Source of the DNA: Planctomycetota bacterium
Lineage (GTDB): Bacteria > Planctomycetota > Phycisphaerae > UBA1845
Reading direction: 5' to 3'
Length of the DNA stretch: 8,281 nucleotides
Assembly: GCA_022567365.1 (NCBI GenBank)
Contig: JADFHG010000145.1
Location: 1 to 8,281, forward strand
Shown here: piece by piece, positions 1 to 6,998 of the stretch
Layout: each line of letters starts with the position of its first letter
Position numbering within the stretch: the stretch's first letter is position 1
Made by a program: the position numbers and the translations under genes
The notes under the pieces: generated by a model
The model's input: only the letters and a program-made list of their open reading frames with translations
Databases searched by the model: none
What the model was told of the DNA's origin: nothing

Positions 1-1
1 A

Positions 2-73
2 AGACGCCTCTTCGATGCACTGCAAGAATGGCTTTCCGATCGGCACGCGGACCTCTACGATCGACGTGCGTAG
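2..73 (+). CDS. C-terminal end of an unidentified protein (5' end outside window)
   Basis: Reading from base 2 gives 23 sense codons and a TAG at 71-73. The visible tail reads RRLFDALQEWLSDRHADLYD followed by RRA, an amphipathic, helix-like C-terminus with plausible composition and codon use. The gene starts to the left of the window, so neither its length nor its family can be judged, and I do not recognise it. It is convergent with asnS, whose stop codon lies 26 bp away. A perfect 7-bp inverted repeat spans its stop codon. The reading is supported only by protein-like composition and by the fact that it ends just before the convergent gene. A chance open frame of this length is possible. 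Confidence 0.5.
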   Translation, partial: RRLFDALQEWLSDRHADLYDRRA

Positions 74-83
74 GCCCTACGCA
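67..83. terminator. Hairpin at convergent gene ends, possible bidirectional terminator
   Basis: TGCGTAG (67-73) and CTACGCA (77-83) are perfect inverted arms of 7 bp around a GCC loop. They lie exactly at the end of the left-edge gene and 17 bp beyond the asnS stop codon. The position between convergent genes suits a terminator. There is no T-tract on either side, so intrinsic termination is not assured and the role is inferred. Confidence 0.35.
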
Positions 84-99
84 ACCGCCCCATCACATG

Positions 100-1605
100 C
101 TACGGATAGAATTTCCCCATCATCCGTGGGTACGGGATCGCTTCGCGGATGTGTTTTAGACCGCACAGCCAGGTTACCGTTCGCTCGACGCCCAGACCGA
201 ACCCGCCGTGGGGGACGCTGCCGTAGCGGCGCAGGTCGAGGTACCACTCGTATTGGTCTTGTGGGAGGTTCTCATGTTTGAGCTTCGCGAGCAGGCGGTC
301 GTAGTCTTCCTCGCGGGCGCTGCCGCCGATGATCTCGCCGAAACCCTGCGGGGCGAGAAGGTCGAAGTTTTCCACGAGGCGGTCGTCGCTGCGGTCGCCG
401 CGCATGTAGAACGCCCGGCATGACGCGGGGTAGTGCGTGACGAAGATCGGCCGATCGTGGAGCCGCGAGATGATCGTCTCGTCCGAACCGCCGAGGTCCG
501 TGCCCCATTCAAAGTTCGCGGCCAGTTCCATATGGTGTGGAATGTTGGCGATCTGCTCGGTGATTTCCGAGCGCTCTTCGCGGGCCTCGATCGCGCCGGC
601 CGCGGCTTTCTCCTTTTGCCACTGCTTGCCGCCGCCCTTTGCCTGTGCGTCGAGCTCTTCGATCGTTTTGTCGAGTTCGGCGACGCGCGTCTTTTTTTGC
701 GCGAGATCGTTTTCGAGAAACTCCTTTACCCGCGGCCCGCGAAGCAGCTCGGCGGCTTCGGTATAGGTCATGCGGACGAAGGGCGGTTTGATCGCTTCCA
801 GATCGTCGAGGCTTCGCCCGATTTCGACGAGTTCGTCGCGGTGGTCCTTCAGCACGCGCGTGACGATCGAGCAGATGAAATCCTCGGCCAATTGAATCAC
901 GTCGTCGAGGCTCGCGTAGGCGATCTCCGGCTCGACCATCCAAAACTCGGTCAGGTGTCGGCGGGTCTTGCTCTTTTCCGCTCTGAACGTGGGACCGAAA
1001 CAGTAGACGTTGCGATGGGCCATGCACGCCGCTTCCAGATATAGCTGGCCCGTTTGGGCGAGGAAGACCTGGTCGCCGAAGTAGTCGACGGGAAAGAGCG
1101 TTTGTGCCCCTTCGCCGGCCGCAGGCGCGAAGATGGGCGTGTCGATGAGCACGTAGCCGCGGTCGTTGTAGAAGCGGCGAATCGCGTCGATGATCGTCGC
1201 GCGGATGCGGAGGATGTGCCACTGGCGCTGCGAGCGAAACCACAGGTGGCGGCGGTCCATGAGGAACTCGATGCCGTGCGGTTTGGGCGTGATGGGGTAG
1301 TCGGTCGATGCGTGGACCGGCGTGAGACCGGTCACGCTGAGCTCATGACCCCCGACGGAGCGATCGTCAGCCTTGACCACGCCGGTCACGGTCAGGGCGG
1401 ATTCCTGCGCGAGCTTCTTGGCTTCGTCAAAGAACGGCTCGGTGGCTTCGTTCCTCTCGAGCACACACTGGCAGAGGCCGGTCCCGTCGCGCACGATGAT
1501 GAACGCGATCTTGCCGCTCGCCCTCGTTTTGTAGACCCATCCTTGAAGCGTAACGGTCTTGTCCACGTGTTCGTGGAGCTTGTTGATTGTCGTCGTCGTT
1601 TGCAT
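100..1605 (-). CDS. asnS: Asparaginyl-tRNA synthetase (AsnRS, EC 6.1.1.22)
   Basis: This cytoplasmic class IIb aminoacyl-tRNA synthetase charges tRNA-Asn with asparagine at the cost of ATP. The 501-residue protein has an N-terminal OB-fold anticodon-binding domain (about 15-100, with GWVYKTRASGKIAF near its start) and a class II catalytic core. Motif 2 contains FRAE (207-210), then KSKTRRHLTEFWMVEPE (211-227). Motif 3 is GFGLGVERTVTW (468-479), and the protein ends in PYPRMMGKFYP. The AQTGQLYLEA segment (183-192) and the FWMVEPE context favour AsnRS over AspRS. An insertion of about 65-75 residues rich in Lys, Glu, Ala and Arg (about 290-363) interrupts the catalytic domain and makes the protein longer than E. 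coli AsnRS (466). The ATG at 1605 fits the family's N-terminus. It has no Shine-Dalgarno sequence, but a promoter lies immediately upstream. The family call is secure. Confidence 0.97.
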   Translation of the reverse strand: MQTTTTINKLHEHVDKTVTLQGWVYKTRASGKIAFIIVRDGTGLCQCVLERNEATEPFFDEAKKLAQESALTVTGVVKADDRSVGGHELSVTGLTPVHASTDYPITPKPHGIEFLMDRRHLWFRSQRQWHILRIRATIIDAIRRFYNDRGYVLIDTPIFAPAAGEGAQTLFPVDYFGDQVFLAQTGQLYLEAACMAHRNVYCFGPTFRAEKSKTRRHLTEFWMVEPEIAYASLDDVIQLAEDFICSIVTRVLKDHRDELVEIGRSLDDLEAIKPPFVRMTYTEAAELLRGPRVKEFLENDLAQKKTRVAELDKTIEELDAQAKGGGKQWQKEKAAAGAIEAREERSEITEQIANIPHHMELAANFEWGTDLGGSDETIISRLHDRPIFVTHYPASCRAFYMRGDRSDDRLVENFDLLAPQGFGEIIGGSAREEDYDRLLAKLKHENLPQDQYEWYLDLRRYGSVPHGGFGLGVERTVTWLCGLKHIREAIPYPRMMGKFYP

Positions 1606-1611
1606 GCGGCG

Positions 1612-1640
1612 TTTATACGGCGAGGGCTGGGGGTTCGCAA
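1612..1640 (-). promoter_or_regulatory. Sigma-70-type promoter for asnS, predicted leaderless start
   Basis: On the minus strand a -35 box TTGCGA (1640-1635) is separated by exactly 17 bp from a -10 box TATAAA (1617-1612). Counting seven bases from the end of the -10 box puts +1 at 1605, the A of the asnS ATG. No ribosome-binding sequence lies between promoter and start, so the mRNA would be leaderless. The match and spacing are seen directly; activity is inferred. Confidence 0.6.
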
Positions 1641-1697
1641 CATTGAGATCCGTGGTGCATGCCCTGCAGCAACGCCGCGGTTGGCATGATCGCGCAC

Positions 1698-4600
1698 CTA
1701 CGGTTTCGGGATCAGCGATCGCACCGGCGCATTCGGATCGAGCTTGATCGCCTTTCGCGCGAGGTCGGCCGCTTGTTGCTTATCGCCGAGTTTGTTGGCG
1801 GCGATCGCGGCGCTGGCGAAGTGTTTCGCGTTGTCGGGGGCGAGCCGGGTAAGCATTCTGTATTCGCGCAGCGCGCCGGCCGAGTCACCCATGCGCATCT
1901 GTATCCCGCCGAGCGACTGGTGCAGATCCTCGCGGAACGGGGCGATGTAGAGCGACTGCTGATACCAATACCGCGCTTCACCCAACCGCCCCTTTTTACT
2001 GAAAATCGAACCGATCCGCGCCGGCACGTCGGCGTCGTGCTCCTCGGTACGGGCAAGTTCGAGCAACTGTGACAACGCGAGGTCGTCTTCTCCGCGTTTC
2101 AAGTGGATGCCCGCCAATCCGCGCCAACTGAACGGGTCCATCGGGCACAGCCGCTGCAATCGCTTTAGGGCATCGACCGCTTCGTCGAAGTTCTCCCGGC
2201 GAAGCGCGATATCGCCGATCCGCTTGTGCGCGGTCCACGAGGACGGATCGATCCCTACCAACCGCTTGGCCGCATCCCATGCCTCGTCGTCGTATTCGCG
2301 GATCGCCGCCTTCGATTCCTCCTGGGATACATAAACATCGAGCACGCGCAGGAGCACTTCGAGCGCATGGGGTTCGTTTTCGTCGAGCTTCAGCGCGCGT
2401 CGTGCGGCATCGTGACCCGCTTCGAGGTTGCCTTCGTCGAACTCCGCGCGGGCAAGGCGACCGAGGAGCGCGGCGTCTGCCTTCTCATCGTCCGCCGCCA
2501 ACTCGCGGAGATCATCGACGGGCTCCGGGGGCGTCAGGTCGAATCCCCACCGCTCCACCTGCGGGCGTGCCCACGCACGAAAGTCCTTGTCGAAGACCTC
2601 GACGGCGATGCCGAGTTGTTCTTGAAATACCCTTGGTTGGGTCCACCCGTCGTGATAACGATCAAGCATGGGGTTGATGCTGTCGTAGCCGAATCGCTCG
2701 ACGATGTATTCGCACATCCATTCGCTCTGCGCGTAGGCCATCGTCCGGTCCGTGCGCTTCTTGGGTCGCATGAATCCCCAATTGATCGATTCGAGGGTGA
2801 AGAGTTCGTCGCGACGGACGGCGTCGGCCAGCAATCTAGTCCAGTCGAAACTCCGCGGCGAGTCCTCCTGAAACACGGCCAGCCCCTCGGTGAACCAATG
2901 GGGGATTCGATTGCGCGTCGCCGCTAGCGTTACGGTATGGGTGAATTCGTGCATGAGTACGCGGGCGATGTTGTACGGTCCCATGAGATCGACCGATTCG
3001 CGCGGCGAGTCCATCGCGATCACCCGCCCGGTACACGCGCCGACGGTATGGATCCACGGTTTCCCGGTAATCCGGACGCCGAATTGAGCGTGCGTAGGGA
3101 ACAGCTCGATGATCGTCTTGTCCACCGGCTCGTGGCCGTAGTCGCCGGTGACTATTGGATAGATTTCTTCGAGCAGTGTGGCGACGTAATCCCCTAGTCC
3201 GGGATCCCGTTTCTCGTCGTAGCGGATGATGAAATGGTCGGTCTCGATCCGGGCCGCAGCTTCGAGCGTCTTGAGTAGGGTAAGCGTATTGTCGGTGCGA
3301 CGGTTATAGGGATCGAGCGCCCATGCCCCCTCGAGCGCCTGATGGGCCTTGTCCTCGAGCCCCCACTGCATGTACATCATGCCGAGCTCGGTCCGCGCGT
3401 TTGCATCCGTGCGGTCGCACTCGATCGCCCTGAGAAACTCGACCTCGGATTCCGGATACTGCCGGATGCCGGCGAGCGCCCCGGCGACGGCGCGGTGAAA
3501 GACGGCCGAACACGGGTTGATGCGCGCGACCCGCTCCACGATCTCGCCCGCGCGTTTCTCGTCGTACGTGCAGCGGTATGCCGCGGCCATGAGCGCAAGG
3601 GCGGTCACGTCGTTGGGGTTGATCTCGAGGGCCTTCTCGCTCGCCGTAACGGCTTGGGCGTAGCGGCGCTGGGTGATCAGATTCTTCGCGGAAAGGTGCA
3701 GCGCGGGCGCGTAGACCGGGTTGATTTCCAGGGCGTGCTCGATTCGGCGCTCCACGTCTTCGAACTGCCATCCCTCGAGCGCCGCCTCGCCGAGTCCCAC
3801 GTGGGCTTCGGGAAGGTTGCGGTTGACCGCCAGCGCTCCGTTGTAGTCCGCGACGCTTCCGTCATCCTTGTCGTTGTTGTAGCGCTCGCGCAGCATATTC
3901 GCTGCCGCGATTCGCGCGGGCCAATACGATCGATCAACTCGGCCGTGCGCCAGGAGCAACATGCCGTTCAGGGCGTGGTCGAGCCTCCGCACGACGTCCG
4001 TTTGCGTCAAGACGCTGCAGCGCGCGAAGCCGATCGCCACGTCGGTGATCCACGCCGCGTCGCGCGGCAATTCCGTTCGCCCGGCCACCTGGTGCTCGAA
4101 CCACTTGTACGATGCTATCGCTTCATCGCGCCGACCCAGCAGTTCCAATGTTTGGGCTTCAAGCAAACGAGCGCCGGCGTGGCCGCGCTCGCGTTCGACG
4201 GCCTCGCGCGCGTGCGTAAGGACGTCGTCGTATCGGCCGATGAGATTGTATCCGTACGCGAGCAGGTAGTGCCAATCGGCGGCATGTTGTGCGCCTAGTT
4301 CGACCAGCGCCGCGATCGCTTCGTTGTAGTCCCCGGTTCGGTATCGACACCGGGCAATCCCGAGCGCCGCGTCTAGGGCGGTCTCGGGTTCTTTCGCGAG
4401 CTTCGCATAGATCTCGAAGGCCCGCTCGTACCGTCCCTCGATCAAAGAATCGTCCGCGTCCGCCAAAGTCGCGGGCTTTTCCGCTTCACCCTCATTCGCC
4501 CCGGCGCCCGGTTCCGCCGCTTCGTCTTGTTCCTTCGCTTTGCTCGGCTTGTCCGTCTCGTCCTGTTTCTCCGCGCCACTCGGTTCCGCTTTTGGTGGGT

Positions 4601-4877
4601 CGCCTTCATCAGGGCGCGTCTGTTCTTTGGGTGGGGCTGTCGGCGCGTCCTCCTTCCCGGCGTCGCGCTCTTTCTCCAGGGCGGCGGGGTCTTCGCTCGG
4701 CACGTCCTGCGCGGCCAGCGGGGCGGGCTGAAGCGTGACGGCCGCTACGATGAGAAGGACAAACGCGGCGATCCGCGCGCGCGGAACGGCCGCATCGATC
4801 CACCGTTGGCGGAATCTCGTCGGTGTCGAATTGCCCGAACGGGCCGTCACAGCCATCATCGTGATCACCGATTTCAT
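1698..4877 (-). CDS. Large exported TPR protein with HEFTH metallopeptidase domain
   Basis: From the ATG at 4877 the protein has 1059 residues. It begins with a basic n-region and a hydrophobic segment (about 34-50, AAFVLLIVAAVTL), then PAPLAAQ, so it is probably secreted or membrane-anchored. An acidic Pro/Glu/Lys-rich linker follows (about 58-140), then an N-terminal TPR array (about 140-540). A peptidase-MA-like gluzincin domain spans about 543-780, with zinc motif HEFTH at 643-647 and the likely third ligand Glu664 in WFTEGLAVF. A second TPR array (about 795-1055) ends the protein. The domain should be a zinc protease with an unknown substrate, the TPRs giving protein contacts; this is inferred from the motifs. 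The frame is open to an ATG at 5111, but the added 78 residues are Arg-rich and not domain-like. ATGs at 4859 and 4856 are better placed behind GGTGATC. The gene lies 92 bp upstream of asnS on the same strand. Confidence 0.88.
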   Translation of the reverse strand: MKSVITMMAVTARSGNSTPTRFRQRWIDAAVPRARIAAFVLLIVAAVTLQPAPLAAQDVPSEDPAALEKERDAGKEDAPTAPPKEQTRPDEGDPPKAEPSGAEKQDETDKPSKAKEQDEAAEPGAGANEGEAEKPATLADADDSLIEGRYERAFEIYAKLAKEPETALDAALGIARCRYRTGDYNEAIAALVELGAQHAADWHYLLAYGYNLIGRYDDVLTHAREAVERERGHAGARLLEAQTLELLGRRDEAIASYKWFEHQVAGRTELPRDAAWITDVAIGFARCSVLTQTDVVRRLDHALNGMLLLAHGRVDRSYWPARIAAANMLRERYNNDKDDGSVADYNGALAVNRNLPEAHVGLGEAALEGWQFEDVERRIEHALEINPVYAPALHLSAKNLITQRRYAQAVTASEKALEINPNDVTALALMAAAYRCTYDEKRAGEIVERVARINPCSAVFHRAVAGALAGIRQYPESEVEFLRAIECDRTDANARTELGMMYMQWGLEDKAHQALEGAWALDPYNRRTDNTLTLLKTLEAAARIETDHFIIRYDEKRDPGLGDYVATLLEEIYPIVTGDYGHEPVDKTIIELFPTHAQFGVRITGKPWIHTVGACTGRVIAMDSPRESVDLMGPYNIARVLMHEFTHTVTLAATRNRIPHWFTEGLAVFQEDSPRSFDWTRLLADAVRRDELFTLESINWGFMRPKKRTDRTMAYAQSEWMCEYIVERFGYDSINPMLDRYHDGWTQPRVFQEQLGIAVEVFDKDFRAWARPQVERWGFDLTPPEPVDDLRELAADDEKADAALLGRLARAEFDEGNLEAGHDAARRALKLDENEPHALEVLLRVLDVYVSQEESKAAIREYDDEAWDAAKRLVGIDPSSWTAHKRIGDIALRRENFDEAVDALKRLQRLCPMDPFSWRGLAGIHLKRGEDDLALSQLLELARTEEHDADVPARIGSIFSKKGRLGEARYWYQQSLYIAPFREDLHQSLGGIQMRMGDSAGALREYRMLTRLAPDNAKHFASAAIAANKLGDKQQAADLARKAIKLDPNAPVRSLIPKP

Positions 4878-5366
4878 GCGAAGGCGCGGGAAGATCGACC
4901 AGATCCTCAGGGCGCGAAGTTCAAGGGGCGCGACCACCTCGCGCTGGCGGTACCTAGCGAATCCAGCGCGCATCGCGCTGCGATTTCTACGTGTCACTTG
5001 AAAAACAAAGCGATGTAAACACAGTTTGGCACGCCACGCCGGTATGGGACGAGGTTTGGACACCCGTATCATCGGAAGTTTGAGCGCACCGTACTCAATC
5101 CCGTCCTCCATTCAGCACAAACCATCGTATCAGTCTCGAAATCACAACGGCGACGGTCGCGGCGGCGTCGGGAGTGTCGTCAGGAACGGCGCGTGCAAGC
5201 AATTGTATGCGGATCGCCGGCCTGCGGTATCGCCGAATCGCGAGCATCCGGGTCGCGGTCAGCTACGGCTCGCTCGGGAATGGGCCGCGAACGTCACAAA
5301 AACCCAGCATCGTTACACGATCATGGAGAATTAGTTTGGATCGAGGGCCGAAACCGACCGAATCAA

Positions 5367-5395
5367 TCTATATCATACCGCGGGTCAGGGGACAA
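5367..5395 (-). promoter_or_regulatory. Possible sigma-70 promoter for the TPR/peptidase gene
   Basis: On the minus strand TTGTCC (5395-5390) stands 17 bp from TATAGA (5372-5367), in one of the few AT-rich patches of the divergent region. Transcription would begin near 5360, leaving a leader of almost 500 nt before the preferred ATG. The match is moderate and could be chance. Confidence 0.22.
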
Positions 5396-5498
5396 TGGCG
5401 GGACGACGAAGAATCGCCGGACGAGCACCAATCGATCCGTCCGGCAACCCGGGTGCCGCGGAGCGATACGATGGTCGTTGGTTGATAGGTACACAGTG

Positions 5499-5517
5499 GG
5501 CTTCGAGGCTCGTAGCC
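5499..5517. promoter_or_regulatory. 19-bp near-palindrome upstream of the MFS gene, possible operator
   Basis: GGCTTCGAG (5499-5507) and CTCGTAGCC (5509-5517) are inverted arms around a single central G, with one mismatch in nine. The site ends 37 bp before the MFS start codon, a usual place for a repressor operator. No regulator gene is adjacent and no promoter was found beside it, so the role is speculative. Confidence 0.25.
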
Positions 5518-5554
5518 GTCCACGCCGGCGACGCGAAACCGAGGGACGCATGTT

Positions 5555-6928
5555 ATGACGGCAAGTGGCACCGCAACCACCGAGTTCGCCGACGCTGCGT
5601 CGCCGCCGTCGGGGAACGTGTGGATCATTGGGGCGGCCGCCCTGATGACGATGTTGCCCGTTACCTTGCTCGTGCCCGTACTCCGGGAGATCCTCGCGGA
5701 CCGCTTCGCCGCATCGACCTTCTGGACGCACAGCTTCATGTCCATCAACATGATCGGCGCGATCGCCGCCCTGCCGCTGATCGCGCGGTTTTCCGATCGG
5801 GCGGGCTCGCGGCGGATGGTCATCGCGACGGCATTGTTGCTCGATGCCGTTCTTTTTCTGGGTATGTCACGGGCCGCATCATTACCAGTCGTGTTGGCGT
5901 TGCGCGCGCTCGAGGGCGCTGCCCACATGCTCGCGATATCGTCGCTCATGGCTATGGCCGCCGACGGATCGGCGCCGAATCGGCGGGGCCGGATGATGGG
6001 CCTGATCGGGAGCTGCATGATGTTCGGTACGGCCGCGGGCACGCGGCTTGGCGGTGTGGTATGGCGTACGTGGCCGGGCTGGACATTCGAGGCGGCGGCG
6101 ATGATCGCCATGTTCACCGCCGTGTTCGTCGCCGTTGTTCTGCCTTCAACGAGCAACCGAGCGACACCGCGCAAACGCCCGAATGTGGTCGCCTTGCTGC
6201 GCAACCACCGCGAACTCTTCGTACCCTACGCATATACCTTCATCGACCGCCTCTGTGTCGGTTTCGTCATCAGTACGTTCGTGCTGTTCCTCGCGGAGTG
6301 CCACGGGCTTGACCCGGACGGGCGAAGCCGGCTTCTCGCATTGTTCCTCGTGCCGTTCGCATTGCTCGTCTACCCCGCGGGGCGGCTGACGGATCGAATC
6401 GGAGGCCTGGTCCCCCTCGCCTTCGGGAGCATCGCTTTCGGCCTGTTGTTCGCTTGTTACGGCATCATTCCCGCGCGATGGTTGCCCGTGGCCATGGTCG
6501 CTTCCGGCGTCTTGAGCGCCCTGATGTTCGCGCCGACGTTGGCACTGACGGCCGAGTTGGCACCGCCAGGCCGGCGCGGGGCCGCGTTCGCGGGGTTCAA
6601 CGCCGCGGGTTCGCTGGGGTTTATCTGCGGTCCGATCCTTGGCGGCGCCGTCTGTCAGCTCCTGAGCGGATCTCTCGGTACGGTCGGGGCGTTTCGGACG
6701 GCGTTCGTCGTCGCCGGAGCGACCGAAGTCGCCTGCGCGGTGCTGACGTTGCGACTTTTGCTCAAGCTGCAACGAGGCGGCTCGTTGTGGTCGACTCGGC
6801 GCATCGTGGTCGAGGCGCGGTCCGCGCCACGCGCTCGAACGCCATCGGGGGCTGCGCCCGAGGGGATCGGGCACGCACCGCCGATTTCGCTTACAATTCC
6901 GAATCCTCGGAACGGCGATAGCCGATAA
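5555..6928 (+). CDS. Major facilitator superfamily (MFS) transporter
   Basis: This 457-residue inner-membrane protein has about twelve hydrophobic helices in two halves, the usual MFS layout. Helix 1 is near 22-43, helix 6 near 178-197, helix 7 near 221-247 and helix 12 near 377-403. A motif-A-like loop, ARFSDRAGSRR (77-87), lies between helices 2 and 3, and its second-half counterpart, GRLTDRIGG (276-284), between helices 8 and 9. Arg117 with LEG in helix 4 resembles motif B, and GPILGG (359-364) resembles motif C of antiporters. It probably exports or exchanges a small molecule using the proton gradient; the substrate cannot be read from sequence. The ATG at 5555 follows GAGGGA (5541-5546) with an 8-nt spacer, a good Shine-Dalgarno site. 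The last 50 or so residues are a Pro/Arg-rich, probably disordered cytoplasmic tail. A small ABM protein gene follows 70 bp downstream. Confidence 0.9.
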   Translation: MTASGTATTEFADAASPPSGNVWIIGAAALMTMLPVTLLVPVLREILADRFAASTFWTHSFMSINMIGAIAALPLIARFSDRAGSRRMVIATALLLDAVLFLGMSRAASLPVVLALRALEGAAHMLAISSLMAMAADGSAPNRRGRMMGLIGSCMMFGTAAGTRLGGVVWRTWPGWTFEAAAMIAMFTAVFVAVVLPSTSNRATPRKRPNVVALLRNHRELFVPYAYTFIDRLCVGFVISTFVLFLAECHGLDPDGRSRLLALFLVPFALLVYPAGRLTDRIGGLVPLAFGSIAFGLLFACYGIIPARWLPVAMVASGVLSALMFAPTLALTAELAPPGRRGAAFAGFNAAGSLGFICGPILGGAVCQLLSGSLGTVGAFRTAFVVAGATEVACAVLTLRLLLKLQRGGSLWSTRRIVVEARSAPRARTPSGAAPEGIGHAPPISLTIPNPRNGDSR

Positions 6929-6935
6929 CATCGGC
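6921..6935 (+). terminator. Hairpin overlapping the MFS stop codon
   Basis: GCCGAT (6921-6926) and ATCGGC (6930-6935) form a perfect 6-bp stem around AAC, and the TAA stop codon (6926-6928) lies within it. No T-tract follows. It could cap the MFS message or attenuate read-through into the next gene, or it could be chance. Confidence 0.22.
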
Positions 6936-6942
6936 ACATGGA

Positions 6943-6963
6943 ACCGGTCCAACGTATACCGGT
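6943..6963. promoter_or_regulatory. Paired ACCGGT palindromes between the MFS and ABM genes
   Basis: Two copies of the self-complementary hexamer ACCGGT (6943-6948 and 6958-6963) are separated by 9 bp. They can be read as tandem half-sites about 1.5 helical turns apart or as a 6-bp hairpin. They lie 36 bp upstream of the preferred ABM start. An operator is possible but unproven. Confidence 0.2.
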
Positions 6964-6998
6964 CTGAACTCGACCCAGGCATCATTGGAGACGTGCGC

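Larger units (their letters stand above)
4878..5554. other. Divergent intergenic region, no convincing gene
   Basis: About 680 bp separate the preferred start of the TPR/peptidase gene from the MFS gene. Its left third (4878-5111) could be an N-terminal extension of the TPR protein, but the translation is Arg-rich and unlike a domain. Open frames on the plus strand (for example 5026-5334) have low-complexity, unstructured translations and no good ribosome-binding site. The region holds a possible minus-strand promoter at 5367-5395, a small ATCGT/ACGAT dyad at 5309-5321 and a 19-bp near-palindrome at 5499-5517. No T-rich terminator or RNA gene was recognised. Confidence 0.5.

Noticed and set aside
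433..1044. Long plus-strand open frame opposite asnS (203 residues), and a second at 1054-1689
   Set aside because: They lie antisense to a secure AsnRS gene in GC-rich DNA, where antisense frames are commonly open. Their translations show no family motif.
1606..1697. Terminator between the TPR/peptidase gene and asnS
   Set aside because: Only short, imperfect TGCA-type dyads are present and there is no T-tract. The gap is better explained by the asnS promoter.
2226..2927. 233-residue plus-strand open frame
   Set aside because: It is antisense to the peptidase and C-terminal TPR region, whose motifs are clear on the minus strand.
3342..4298. 318-residue plus-strand open frame opposite the TPR/peptidase gene
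   Set aside because: It is a shadow of the TPR coding frame. The composition is Arg/Val-rich with no domain and no ribosome-binding site.
5026..5334. Possible 102-residue small protein in the divergent region
   Set aside because: The translation is rich in Arg, Gly, Ser and Asn with no fold-like pattern, and no Shine-Dalgarno sequence was seen. It is unlikely to be real, though not excluded.
5395..6312. 305-residue open frame overlapping the 5' half of the MFS gene
   Set aside because: It is an alternate frame of the MFS gene. The MFS frame has clear membrane helices and a good ribosome-binding site, while this frame is Arg-rich and hydrophilic.
6869..6897. Promoter for the ABM gene using TACAAT at 6892-6897
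   Set aside because: The -10-like box is good, but the position 17 bp upstream reads GGGCAC, which is not a -35 box, and the site lies inside the MFS coding region.
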